A stretch of DNA of 33,650 nucleotides from UBA7692 sp964650845 (GTDB taxonomy: Bacteria > Bacteroidota > Bacteroidia > Chitinophagales > LD1), in assembly GCA_964650845.1 (NCBI GenBank), contig CAZYXR010000032.1, positions 1 to 33,650 of the forward strand. Direction: 5' to 3'. Below the pieces are notes generated by a model. The model saw nothing but the letters and a program-made list of their open reading frames with translations. It did no database searches and had not been told where the DNA came from. How positions within the stretch are numbered: the stretch's first letter is position 1; each line of letters starts with the position of its first letter. A program made the translations under genes and the position numbers. Shown here one piece after another: positions 9,145 through 17,653 of the stretch.

Positions 9145-10288
9145 CATAGGATTCAACAAACCATATTTTTCGGGCAATGAAATAGCATACATTCAAGATG
9201 CTGTGGCACAAAAGCATATTTCCGGAAACGGTAAATACACAAAGCTTTGTCATAATTTTTTTGTAAAACGGTATGGATTTAAAAAATGCCTGCTTACTAC
9301 ATCATGCACCGATGCACTTGAAATGGCAGCTATTTTAATAAACATACAAAGTGGCGATGAAGTAATTATGCCGTCATTCACTTTTGTAAGTACCGCCAAT
9401 GCTTTTGTTTTACGAGGGGCGAAAATTGTTTTTGCGGATAGTCATCACAATTATCCATCGCTTGACGAAAAAAAAATAACATCGCTAATTACGCCAAAAA
9501 CAAAAGCAATTGTTGTAGTGCATTATGCCGGAGTGGCTTGCAATATGGATGCAATAATGGAACTTGCAGCTACATACAATTTATTTGTAATTGAAGATGC
9601 TGCGCAAGCAATAGACAGCGTTTACACAAGTAAAAACGGCAACACAAAACCACTTGGCAGCATTGGGCATTTAGCCGCATTTTCGTTTCACGAAACAAAA
9701 AATATTTCTTCTGGCGAAGGTGGAATGCTGGTAGTAAACGATGAAAAGTTTATTGAACGAGCAGAAATAATTTGGGAAAAAGGAACTAACCGCAGCGCAT
9801 TTTTTAGAGGCGAAACCGATAAATACGGATGGGTTGATATTGGCTCTTCTTTTCTGCCTTCAGATATTATTGCAGCCTTTCTTTATGCGCAGTTGGAGTG
9901 TCTGGATACAATTCAAAAAAAGAGAAAAGAAATTTGGAAGAACTACTACTCTGCTTTGCTGCCACTCGAAGAAAATGGAAAAATTTCTTTGCCGCACATA
10001 CCAGAATATGCAAGTAACAACGCACACATGTTCTATATTCTTTGCAAGCATAATGATGAACGCAATGCGCTTGTAGATTTTTTAAAACGTAAAAAAATTC
10101 ATGCTGTGTTTCATTATCAAAGCTTGCACAAAAGCAAGTTCTACGAATTGAAACATGATAGCAAAAATCTACCTAATTGCGATAATTTTTCCGACACATT
10201 ACTTAGGCTTCCTTTTTATTTTGAACTCACCGATAGCGATCAAAGCAAGGTGGCAAGCGCAATAAAAGAGTTTTACCAACAGCTATAA
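9137..10288 (+). CDS. rffA: dTDP-4-amino-4,6-dideoxygalactose transaminase
   Basis: 383 residues, ATG 9137 overlapping the preceding frame by eight bases. It is a PLP-dependent DegT/DnrJ/EryC1 aminotransferase and matches enterobacterial RffA (WecE) closely along its length: V-I-M-P-S-F-T-F-V-S-T-A-N-A-F, A-K-I-V-F-A-D, V-H-Y-A-G-V-A-C, E-D-A-A-Q (Asp154, Gln157), S-F-H-E-T-K-N with the Schiff-base Lys188, and E-K-G-T-N-R-S-x-F-F-R-G. RffA converts dTDP-4-keto-6-deoxyglucose plus glutamate to dTDP-4-amino-4,6-dideoxy-galactose (Fuc4N). It is the last gene of the operon and, with the NeuD-like acyltransferase, predicts a Fuc4N-acyl residue in the surface glycan. RmlA and RmlB, which make the substrate, are not in this window. 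Confidence 0.93.
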   Translation: MDNIGFNKPYFSGNEIAYIQDAVAQKHISGNGKYTKLCHNFFVKRYGFKKCLLTTSCTDALEMAAILINIQSGDEVIMPSFTFVSTANAFVLRGAKIVFADSHHNYPSLDEKKITSLITPKTKAIVVVHYAGVACNMDAIMELAATYNLFVIEDAAQAIDSVYTSKNGNTKPLGSIGHLAAFSFHETKNISSGEGGMLVVNDEKFIERAEIIWEKGTNRSAFFRGETDKYGWVDIGSSFLPSDIIAAFLYAQLECLDTIQKKRKEIWKNYYSALLPLEENGKISLPHIPEYASNNAHMFYILCKHNDERNALVDFLKRKKIHAVFHYQSLHKSKFYELKHDSKNLPNCDNFSDTLLRLPFYFELTDSDQSKVASAIKEFYQQL

Positions 10289-10402
10289 CAAGCATTGGCG
10301 CATTTGCAATTGCGTTTTAAGAAAGAAAAAAACAGGCCGATTAAACCAACACAACAAAGATTTATCACATCGCCATTACTTCACTTTTTAAATTTTCAAA
10401 TT

Positions 10403-10687
10403 ATGAAAAAGTACGTTTGGGTTTTAGCAGCAATAATGTTTGGAATATTAGCAACACCAATGGAAAGTGTCGCATCTCCACATGCCCATAAATGCAAAAA
10501 GCATCATCACAATGCAGTAGCCCACCATCAACACGACAAAATACATGCCATGAAAAGTATTGCAAAAGCCGATGGAAGAATTTCGCCCAGAGAGCGTGCA
10601 GTAATAAAACACGAACGCTACAAAATGGCAGATAAAAGACACCTACACCCAAAGCATCACAACGGTGTGTACTATGCCAGAAGATAA
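10403..10687 (+). CDS. Small secreted histidine-rich protein
   Basis: 94 residues from ATG 10403. The frame is open from 10295, but the internal ATG gives a clean signal peptide (MKKYVWVLAAIMFGIL, cleavage probably near A-S-P at residue 25). The mature part holds 14 histidines (clusters K-K-H-H-H, A-H-H-Q-H, P-K-H-H), suggesting metal binding in the periplasm. The core K-A-D-G-R-I-S-P-R-E-R-A-V-I resembles a motif (D-G-x-I-T-x-x-E-R-x-x-I) seen in several small Bacteroidota envelope proteins. It follows the operon by 114 bases and ends at a strong terminator. No named family assigned. Confidence 0.72.
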   Translation: MKKYVWVLAAIMFGILATPMESVASPHAHKCKKHHHNAVAHHQHDKIHAMKSIAKADGRISPRERAVIKHERYKMADKRHLHPKHHNGVYYARR

Positions 10688-10711
10688 GCCACTCTTCGTT
10701 TAGCACCCCAA

Positions 10712-10746
10712 AAAAAACAGCTCGATAAAAGTATCGGGCTGTTTTT
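10712..10746. terminator. Rho-independent terminator, bidirectional
   Basis: A-run, then an 11-bp stem with one G-T pair (5' arm acagctcgata), a four-base loop, the complementary arm and a T-run. It lies between the histidine-rich gene (+) and the convergent WbqC gene (-), whose stop codon sits in its T-run; with A and T runs on both sides it can serve either strand. Confidence 0.85.
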
Positions 10747-11386
10747 ATTTAAGCGAATTTGCAATTAAACTTTTAGCAGTGGGGCCTTCGCTAAAAAGAA
10801 TGTCCAACACACTCAAATTCTCAAGAAACCCTGTGTTTTTTTCAAAACATTGAAAATAAGTAGGTGGTAAAAATTGAAATTTTTCTACCTCACAATCTTT
10901 GCTGTTTTTAAAGTAACCTCGCAAATCAACTGTTTCATCATCATACTCTTTCTCGTAGTTTTCGGTAAAAGAAACTACAACTTCTGTTTTAAGCATTTCG
11001 AGAATTGTGTGTAGCAACTGAGTGTTGTAATCAAAGAGAAAATCAAATTTTTTATTGTAAAAAGGAGCCAGTTTCTCTTCGTAATACTCGAAGTATGCCG
11101 AACGCCTATAACAACTGCACAACGTTTGCCAATGAATTTTTTGCCATCTAAATTCATGGCTGATTTTAGTGTCTTTATACAGTTGGCGATGCCCTTTGCC
11201 ACCTTCAACAGGCACCGACAACATCAATGCAGCATTCGTTCCGGCAATGTATGCTCGATTGCGCTCGGTACTCTTCACAAAATTTTCGTGTGCTTCTACA
11301 ACAAAATTTTTTGAATTGAGTAAAAATGCCATATAAGCAACCGATGGCAGGTAACAATTTGGAGCAATAATTTTCTGTTCAATCAT
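10745..11386 (-). CDS. WbqC family protein (second copy)
   Basis: 213 residues, ATG at 11386 (MIEQKIIAPNCYLPSVAYMA). The arrangement P-N-x-Y-L-P-S-V-A-Y near the start, followed by E-x-x-E-N-F-V-K-S-T-E-R-N-R-A-Y-I-A, W-x-x-I-H-W-x-T-L and Y-Y-x-x-x-L-x-P-F-Y-x-K, is the Bacteroidota branch of the WbqC-like family. It differs strongly from the operon copy at 4587-5273, so the two are distant paralogs, not a recent duplication. In this branch the genes are often found outside polysaccharide clusters, and the role is unknown. Transcribed alone, toward the shared terminator. Confidence 0.8.
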   Translation of the reverse strand: MIEQKIIAPNCYLPSVAYMAFLLNSKNFVVEAHENFVKSTERNRAYIAGTNAALMLSVPVEGGKGHRQLYKDTKISHEFRWQKIHWQTLCSCYRRSAYFEYYEEKLAPFYNKKFDFLFDYNTQLLHTILEMLKTEVVVSFTENYEKEYDDETVDLRGYFKNSKDCEVEKFQFLPPTYFQCFEKNTGFLENLSVLDILFSEGPTAKSLIANSLK

Positions 11387-11495
11387 AAAGCGCGAAACTA
11401 AAATTCAAATTGATTTAGATAAAACATCTGTTGCCGTTGCATTTAAGTTGATGGATAAATTCACTTTATTATTTTCACACTTATAGATTTTAAAC

Positions 11496-13574
11496 ATGCC
11501 CGAACAACACGATAAAGATAATGACGGCCTACACAATCTCAACCAACTGAGTTTTGAATCTTTATTGGATTACAAATCGCTACTGGATGTTTTTCACGAA
11601 GGCATTTGCGTAAAAAATGAAGAAGGCAAAATTCTGTATGCAAACGAAAGATATTGCAGCCAACTGGGTTACGAAAAAAGCGAATTGATTGACCAGGCAA
11701 ATTTAGATTTGTTTGATGACGAAAAGTATAGAAACATTTCTGGTAGTAAACTACAACTTCGCAAAAAGGGAATTACTGATACTTACGAAGTTCGTATGCG
11801 CAAAAAAGATGGAACGGCTGTGTGGATGCGCGTTAGCGGCAGACCATTTTTTGATGCGGGAAATAAATTTGTTGGCTCTATTGCAACCTACACCGACATT
11901 ACCAAGCAATTGGAAGTAGAAGAAGAATTGAGAAAATCGAAAGAGGAATTAGAGAGTTTGGTAAATCTGCGCACCCGCGAATTGATGTTGATGAACTCGC
12001 AACTCACCTCGGAGATTAAAGAGCGCAAATTGGCACAAGTTGCCCAACGCCAAAGCGAACGTAGTTTTAGAGATATTTTTGATGCCTCGCCCGATGCAAT
12101 TTTTGTTGAAAGCCTTACCGGAGAGATATTAGACGTAAACGAAGAAGCATGTAAACTTCACGGCTGGTCGCGCGAGCAGCTTATTGGCAAAACTATTTAT
12201 GATATTACACCCAGCGAGCAACACGAAGCCGTAGATACCCGTCAGCCGCTTTTAACCCAAGGCGATATTCGCGTATTTGAATCTTATGCTAAAAAAAGCG
12301 ATGGCGACTCAGTGCCGATTGAAGTAAAAGTTTCAAAGATAAGCTACGATAAAAAGCCCGCTTTACTACTGCATGTGCGCGACACATCCGAGCGACTAAA
12401 AGCTCAAAATCTGATGCACAAAATCAACTTAGAGTTGGAAACCAAAGTGCGCGAGCGCACGGCCGATTTGCAGGAAATGAATAAATCGCTGCAAATATCA
12501 GAACAACTTTACAGACAAATTGCCCGCAACATTCCTCGCTCGGCAATTTTTGTTTTCAATAACGATTTGCGGTATGTGCTGGCCGAAGGCAACCTAATTG
12601 GCTTTATTAGTTTAGAGCGCGAACACATTGAGGGCAAAAGTATTTATGAATTGTTTACAGCCGAGCAATTGCAAGAAGTTGAACACATTTATAAATGGAC
12701 AATAGAAGGTGTTTCCGGCTCTTACGAGTTTGAACAAAACAACTTCATCTATCAAATAAATTACTTACCCATAAGAGGCGATGCGGGCGAAATTATCTAT
12801 GGAATGTTGATGGTGGTGGACATTAGCGACTTGAAAAAAATTCAACAAAAATTAGAATCGCAAACTATCGACTTAAAACGCAGCAACGAAGAATTGGAGC
12901 GATTTGCATACGTGGCAAGCCACGATTTACAAGGTCCGTTGCGCACCATCTCCAGTTATCTGCAACTGCTCGAAAGCCGCTACAGCGATAAGCTGCAGGG
13001 CGATGCAAAAGAGTTTATAAACTATTCGGTAGCCGGGGCAAAACGAATGCAGCGTTTGATTCATGACCTATTGAACTACTCAAGAATCAACACCAGGCCA
13101 AAACCATTTACCGAGGTAAACTTGAACGAAGTGATGCTGGTGGTTTTAAAAAATATTGAAACAAGCACAGAAGCATCGGGTGCCGAGTTAAGAATAGATA
13201 CATTGCCAACAGTGGTGGGCGATAGCAATCAACTTATGCAACTGTTGCAGAATTTGATTGACAATGCAATAAAATTCGTAAAAGACCGCAAACCGCTTAT
13301 TTTAATAAATGTAGAAGACCACAGAAACGAATGGATTTTTGTAGTGCGCGATAACGGCATTGGTATTCAACAAGAATTTAAAGAGAAGATTTTTCAAATT
13401 TTTCAACGACTACATGCCGAAACCGATTTTCCCGGAACGGGAATTGGTCTTGCTATATGCAAAAAGATTGCGCATTTACACGGTGGCGACATTTGGTTTG
13501 AAAGCGAACCAGAGCATGGCACAGCTTTCTTTTTCAGTATCAGTAAAAGTTTGAAAAAACCTGCGTTGGCATAA
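11496..13574 (+). CDS. Orphan sensor histidine kinase with three PAS domains
   Basis: 692 residues, ATG 11496, no membrane segment and no signal peptide, so a soluble sensor. PAS domains lie at about 25-140 (ending T-Y-T-D-I-T-K), 188-305 (ending H-V-R-D-T-S-E-R) and 335-450 (ending V-V-D-I-S-D-L-K), joined by coiled-coil linkers. The dimerisation/phosphoacceptor helix has V-A-S-H-D-L-Q-G-P-L-R-T (His476). The ATPase domain shows the N box Q-N-L-I-D-N-A-I-K-F (Asn590), D-N-G-I-G (619-623) and G-T-G-I-G-L-A (647-653). H-D-L-Q-x-P-L-R is the sub-type common in PAS kinases that sense light, redox state or small ligands. No response regulator is encoded beside it; both neighbours are unrelated, so partner and signal are unknown. 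The convergent peptidase gene begins five bases past its stop. Confidence 0.92.
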   Translation: MPEQHDKDNDGLHNLNQLSFESLLDYKSLLDVFHEGICVKNEEGKILYANERYCSQLGYEKSELIDQANLDLFDDEKYRNISGSKLQLRKKGITDTYEVRMRKKDGTAVWMRVSGRPFFDAGNKFVGSIATYTDITKQLEVEEELRKSKEELESLVNLRTRELMLMNSQLTSEIKERKLAQVAQRQSERSFRDIFDASPDAIFVESLTGEILDVNEEACKLHGWSREQLIGKTIYDITPSEQHEAVDTRQPLLTQGDIRVFESYAKKSDGDSVPIEVKVSKISYDKKPALLLHVRDTSERLKAQNLMHKINLELETKVRERTADLQEMNKSLQISEQLYRQIARNIPRSAIFVFNNDLRYVLAEGNLIGFISLEREHIEGKSIYELFTAEQLQEVEHIYKWTIEGVSGSYEFEQNNFIYQINYLPIRGDAGEIIYGMLMVVDISDLKKIQQKLESQTIDLKRSNEELERFAYVASHDLQGPLRTISSYLQLLESRYSDKLQGDAKEFINYSVAGAKRMQRLIHDLLNYSRINTRPKPFTEVNLNEVMLVVLKNIETSTEASGAELRIDTLPTVVGDSNQLMQLLQNLIDNAIKFVKDRKPLILINVEDHRNEWIFVVRDNGIGIQQEFKEKIFQIFQRLHAETDFPGTGIGLAICKKIAHLHGGDIWFESEPEHGTAFFFSISKSLKKPALA

Positions 13575-13578
13575 GCTT

Positions 13579-14388
13579 CTAAAGGTAATATCTGTAGTTG
13601 TTATCTTCTAAATGCTTTTCTTTTTCGCGGTAGTTGGGCATTATACCTTCTACAACTTTCCAGAATCGCGCAGAATGATTTGGATGAATCAAATGCGCCA
13701 GTTCGTGAATTAAAACATAATCAATTACATCTTGCGGAGCAAACATCAATCGCAACGAGATATTGATATTGCCTTGTGTACTGCAACTACCCCAGTTGCT
13801 GGTATTATATTTCATTTTTACCGATGCTATTTTCCTGCCTATAAAACGATTATTCAATTCGTGAATACGCTCGGAAACAATTGGCAAAAAGAATTTTGAA
13901 AGACACTTGCTGATTAAATAACTACAAGTACTGTTTTGAGCCTCTTTGGTTAAGCCGCGAGCAAGCGAAAGCATGATGTGATTACTGTGAATGCGCGCTG
14001 AACTTTTATGCAATTCATTGTAAATAATATGAATTGTAAAGTAGTGTACTCCTACTTGCAGCACTTCGCCATTTACGTATTTTCTTTGAGGCAAATAATC
14101 TAACAAATCGGGCATTTCGCCCAACTTTGTTTTTGCCCATTTCAAAAAAGTATCAATTTGTTTGCGCTGCTCCTCTGGCGGAAAATGCTTTGAAATGCGT
14201 ATTAAAATACCATTGCTATTTACACTAACTCGATTGTTGTAGCGCGTTTCAAAACAAATGCGCACAGGAATATTTCTTCCTTCCACCTCCAATTCAAATT
14301 GTTCATGTTTTACCGGAACGGCTTCGGCAGCCTTAGCCTGCGGTATTATTGCCGCTGCAGCCGAATCAAACAATGACATTAGGTTCAT
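13579..14388 (-). CDS. YgjP/M48-like metallopeptidase (DUF45)
   Basis: 269 residues, ATG 14388; a second ATG three codons later is possible. The zinc site is H-E-L-A-H (His228, Glu229, His232) with a third ligand six residues on (His238 in N-H-S-A-R-F-W), the YgjP arrangement. The family segment W-G-S-C-S-T-Q-G-N-I-N-I-S-L-R-L precedes it at about 199-214, and the end (Y-R-E-K-E-K-H-L) is also typical. No signal peptide, so cytosolic; YgjP proteins are SprT-like peptidases whose substrates are mostly unknown. Convergent with the histidine kinase, only four bases apart and without a terminator, so read-through in both directions is likely. Confidence 0.88.
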   Translation of the reverse strand: MNLMSLFDSAAAAIIPQAKAAEAVPVKHEQFELEVEGRNIPVRICFETRYNNRVSVNSNGILIRISKHFPPEEQRKQIDTFLKWAKTKLGEMPDLLDYLPQRKYVNGEVLQVGVHYFTIHIIYNELHKSSARIHSNHIMLSLARGLTKEAQNSTCSYLISKCLSKFFLPIVSERIHELNNRFIGRKIASVKMKYNTSNWGSCSTQGNINISLRLMFAPQDVIDYVLIHELAHLIHPNHSARFWKVVEGIMPNYREKEKHLEDNNYRYYL

Positions 14389-14517
14389 ATTAAGTTACAA
14401 ATGTGAGTGGTTTTTATTCTGTTTAAAAAAATTATTTCAACATTTTTATGTGGAGGATAACAACTGCGCAAACTGTGTTAAATACAAATCTGCAATAAAA
14501 CTTATGTTTGGCATCAA

Positions 14518-15465
14518 ATGTTCAATCAACCACCTTTAAAGTACTTACCGCCTTTTTTCAAAATTCTCACACTGTTTTCGCTGATGGTGTTGAGTATGCA
14601 AATCATGTTTTTTGTTGGTGCCTTTATCGGCCATCAGTTTTTAGGGGTAGAAAACACCGAAACTTTTATGCAAGATATTTCGGAGCAAGCTAAAAACCCA
14701 ATGGCAGCCTTGGTGCTGCAAGGGCTTGGTTCGGGCTTGGGAGGGTTTTTATTGCCGGCACTTATGTTTAGCGTTTTGGTAAGTGGCGGTGTTGGTAGCT
14801 ATCTCACACTCAATGTAAAACCTAATGCCAAGCATCTTCTATTAGCAATTGGCATCACGCTTAGTGCCGGAGTTTTCATTTCTCTTTTAGTAGAATGGAA
14901 CAACATGATTCAACTACCCGAATCACTCAAAGTGCTAACCGAAATGCAGCAAAAATACGAAACACTCATCGAGGCATTTTTTGTAGATGTAAATTTTACT
15001 CGATTCCTTTTGCTTGTAGTGGTTTTGGCAGTTTTGCCGGCACTTGGCGAGGAGTTGTTTTTTCGAGGTCTGGTTCAAAAAATTCTTTCGCAAACCATAC
15101 TGGGCAATCATGGTGCCATTATTGTTACAGCAATAGCTTTTGCTTTGATGCACTTTGAGTTTTTTAATCTCTTTGCCATTTTGTGGATGGGCATTACTTT
15201 AGGCTATCTCTATTTCTACTCGCAAAGTATTTGGGTGAGTATTGCCGCACATTTTTTAAACAACTTTCTACAAGTATTACTGAAATACCTTTTTGCCATT
15301 GGCATTATAAAAACAGATGTTACTGCCGTTGAAACTCTACCGCTTTACGCAACATTATCGGCTGCATTGGCGATGTTTGGTTTACTTTGGTTATTGAAAC
15401 AAAATCGCGTGCTACCAAAATCCGAACCGATTATTACAGCAACACAAATATCAGAACATGAATAA
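14518..15465 (+). CDS. CPBP family intramembrane metalloprotease
   Basis: 315 residues with about eight membrane spans. ATG 14518 fits the first hydrophobic stretch. The CAAX protease / bacteriocin-processing (Abi) motifs are present: E-E-L-F-F-R-G (Glu178, Glu179, Arg183), M-H-F-E (His212) and A-A-H-F-x-N-N (His245, Asn249). Bacterial members process membrane proteins or peptides or confer bacteriocin self-immunity; here there is no bacteriocin gene, so a housekeeping envelope role is more likely. Its last eight bases overlap the start of cdsA, and such coupling of a CPBP gene with cdsA hints at a shared need for membrane-lipid work. Confidence 0.9.
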   Translation: MFNQPPLKYLPPFFKILTLFSLMVLSMQIMFFVGAFIGHQFLGVENTETFMQDISEQAKNPMAALVLQGLGSGLGGFLLPALMFSVLVSGGVGSYLTLNVKPNAKHLLLAIGITLSAGVFISLLVEWNNMIQLPESLKVLTEMQQKYETLIEAFFVDVNFTRFLLLVVVLAVLPALGEELFFRGLVQKILSQTILGNHGAIIVTAIAFALMHFEFFNLFAILWMGITLGYLYFYSQSIWVSIAAHFLNNFLQVLLKYLFAIGIIKTDVTAVETLPLYATLSAALAMFGLLWLLKQNRVLPKSEPIITATQISEHE

Positions 15466-16396
15466 TTTTTTGGTTAGAACCGCAAGTGCAGTAGTATTTG
15501 TTTTTATTATGGCAGGCGGCATTCTGTGGAATGTGTGGAGCTATGCTATTGTAATGCTATTGGTATTACTGGGTTCTTTGTTTGAATTCTATAAAATTTC
15601 TTTCGATAAAAGAATTGCTACTTCTCCCTTTTCGATAGCGCGCAGCAAACGGTTGATAGTGGTAATGAGTGTTGTGTTTTTTTTACTCGCATTTTTTATG
15701 AACGGGGGATTAAAAGATGTGATTTCGGGCGATGGTTTACTTATAAAACTGTTGAACATGATGATGAGCCGCAAGTTTACTTTTGTAGATGTAGCACTTG
15801 TGTTTCCGGCAATGTTGATGATTGTGTTTTTACATGAATTGTTTTCAAAAGCCGATTTGCCATTCAATAATATTGGTTGGAATCTTATTGCCATTACTTA
15901 CATAACACTGCCGGTAATAATGACTCAACAAATTTATTTTGAACAAGGCAAATGGATTCTTTTTGCTGTTATCGGTTTGGTGTGGATTTCGGATGCGGCT
16001 GCATATTGCAGTGGACTGCTTTTTGGCAAACACAAATTGATAGAACGACTAAGCCCTAAAAAAACTATTGAAGGGCTTGTTGGCGGTATATTGCTTACTG
16101 CGGTAGCGGCATATCTTTTTCAATACATACCTGTTAATGAATTGCGCGCTTTTTCCAATACACAATGGGTTGTTTTATCATTTGTAGTATCCATTGCTGC
16201 CACCGGTGGCGACCTTGTAGAGTCTATGCTAAAACGCAGTTTGGGTGTAAAAGACTCCGGCTCAATTTTGCCCGGGCATGGTGGCTTTTTAGATCGCTTC
16301 GATGCGTTTTTTATTGCCATTCCATTTGCCGCTTTTGCTATATGGCTAATGCTGCAAGTGAGTTATATTGTTACTTTGATTCAATACTTGGGGTAA
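15458..16396 (+). CDS. cdsA: Phosphatidate cytidylyltransferase
   Basis: 312 residues, ATG 15458. CdsA makes CDP-diacylglycerol from CTP and phosphatidic acid, the branch point to phosphatidylethanolamine and phosphatidylglycerol, in the inner membrane. About eight membrane segments. The CDS signature is complete: S-M-L-K-R-S-L-G-V-K-D-S-G (256-268) then P-G-H-G-G-F-L-D-R (272-280), and before it the conserved S-D-A-A-A-Y-C-S-G-L-L-F-G-K. Length is usual for the family. Overlaps the upstream protease gene by eight bases; a 121-bp spacer separates it from the next gene. Confidence 0.95.
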   Translation: MNNFLVRTASAVVFVFIMAGGILWNVWSYAIVMLLVLLGSLFEFYKISFDKRIATSPFSIARSKRLIVVMSVVFFLLAFFMNGGLKDVISGDGLLIKLLNMMMSRKFTFVDVALVFPAMLMIVFLHELFSKADLPFNNIGWNLIAITYITLPVIMTQQIYFEQGKWILFAVIGLVWISDAAAYCSGLLFGKHKLIERLSPKKTIEGLVGGILLTAVAAYLFQYIPVNELRAFSNTQWVVLSFVVSIAATGGDLVESMLKRSLGVKDSGSILPGHGGFLDRFDAFFIAIPFAAFAIWLMLQVSYIVTLIQYLG

Positions 16397-16517
16397 TGCT
16401 TTATGCCAAACAATACTTGTATCGGCAAATGAAAAATTTGAGCTTTTGCAAATAGAAGTTGATGCCTCAAGCACCTAAAAGTTCGCATCAATTCATATTA
16501 AAATATTACTTCGCAAC

Positions 16518-17318
16518 ATGTCATATTTTACCAATAAAGTAGTTTGGATAACCGGAGCCTCATCGGGCATTGGCGAGGCGCTTGCCATCACATTTGCAAA
16601 ACATAATGCAAAACTTATTCTTTCTGCCCGAAGAGAGGATGAATTGAATCGGGTAAAAGCCGCCACAGGGCTGGCAGATAGCAATGTGTTTATATTGCCC
16701 TTAGATGTTGCCAATCTTCATGCTATCGAAGAAGTTGCACAAAAAGCAAAGGCGCATTTTGGCCAAATTGATGTATTGATAAACAATGCCGGAATAAGCC
16801 ATTGGTCGAAAATAAAAGATACAAGTTTAGAAGTGATAAAAAAGATATTGGATGTAAATTTTTTTGGCGGAGCGGCATTAACCAAAGCGGTATTGCCAGA
16901 TATGCTCAACCGCAAATCGGGCAGCATTGTTGTTGTTTCCAGCATATTGGGTAAAATGATTACACCAAAACAGGGAGCATACAATGCAAGTAAACACGCT
17001 TTGATGGGCTTTTACGAAACTTTGCGAGCCGAAACGCATGGCGATGGCATCAATGTATTGCTGGTGTGCCCCGGGTTTGTGCGCACCAATGTTGCCAAAA
17101 ACTCGCTCGACCGCAATGGCAATCCCATCAATAAAGACAATAATTTAATTGCAAATGGTTTAGACCCTTTGTATGTTTCCACAAAAATTTTGAAAGCCAT
17201 TGAAACAGGCAAAAATGAAATTGTTATTGCCGGAGCAAAAGAGAAATTCGGCTTGGCACTAAAACGTTTTTTCCCTTCTTTGTTTGCAAAACTTATAAGC
17301 AGCAACCAATTGGTGTAA
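16518..17318 (+). CDS. Short-chain dehydrogenase/reductase (SDR)
   Basis: 266 residues, ATG 16518. Classical SDR with the cofactor loop T-G-A-S-S-G-I-G (12-19), L-D-V-A (62-65), N-N-A-G (89-92) and catalytic Ser142, Tyr155, Lys159 (Y-N-A-S-K). A-R-R at 37-39 after the second strand favours NADP(H). The C-terminal region (F-F-P-S-L-F-A-K-L-I) resembles the membrane-associated DHRS7-like SDRs, which reduce lipid or retinoid-type ketones. Downstream, 33 bases away, lies an acyl-CoA-binding protein gene, so a lipid substrate is a reasonable guess. Confidence 0.9.
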   Translation: MSYFTNKVVWITGASSGIGEALAITFAKHNAKLILSARREDELNRVKAATGLADSNVFILPLDVANLHAIEEVAQKAKAHFGQIDVLINNAGISHWSKIKDTSLEVIKKILDVNFFGGAALTKAVLPDMLNRKSGSIVVVSSILGKMITPKQGAYNASKHALMGFYETLRAETHGDGINVLLVCPGFVRTNVAKNSLDRNGNPINKDNNLIANGLDPLYVSTKILKAIETGKNEIVIAGAKEKFGLALKRFFPSLFAKLISSNQLV

Positions 17319-17351
17319 AGCACTTTTTAAACAATAAATTTTTATAAAAAA

Positions 17352-17621
17352 ATGAGCGCAATCGCAAAATTTGAAGAAGCACAACTACTTATTAAAACCT
17401 TAACCGAAAGACCCGCCAACGAAGAACTGCTCGACCTTTACGCATTGTTTAAGCAAGCAACCGAAGGCGACAATAATACCAAAGAACCCGGCATGTGGGA
17501 TTTGAAAGAAAAATTCAAATGGAAACAATGGGAAAGCAAAAAGGGTGTGAGTAAAGATGATGCAATGAACGCTTACACCGAATTGGTAAACAGCTTGCTG
17601 GCAAAATACAGCCACTCATAG
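17352..17621 (+). CDS. Acyl-CoA-binding protein
   Basis: 89 residues, the usual ACBP size, four-helix bundle. ATG 17352 preceded by an A/T-rich stretch. Conserved ligand-pocket residues are seen in L-Y-A-L-F-K-Q-A-T-E-G-D (about 29-40) and K-F-K-W-K-Q-W-E-S-K-K-G (about 55-66), with K-D-D-A-M-N-A-Y after. It binds medium- to long-chain acyl-CoA esters in the cytosol, buffering and transporting them. Bacterial copies are scattered, and in Bacteroidota they often sit beside lipid genes, as here after an SDR and cdsA. Confidence 0.93.
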   Translation: MSAIAKFEEAQLLIKTLTERPANEELLDLYALFKQATEGDNNTKEPGMWDLKEKFKWKQWESKKGVSKDDAMNAYTELVNSLLAKYSHS

Positions 17622-17653
17622 TTTTACCTTAGTCAAGTTGTTTGAATTTTTAG

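Noticed and set aside
14503..14510. TATGTTTG as a -7 box for the CPBP protease gene
   Set aside because: It matches the consensus, but no -33 TTG lies at the right distance and it would leave almost no leader; not listed as a feature.
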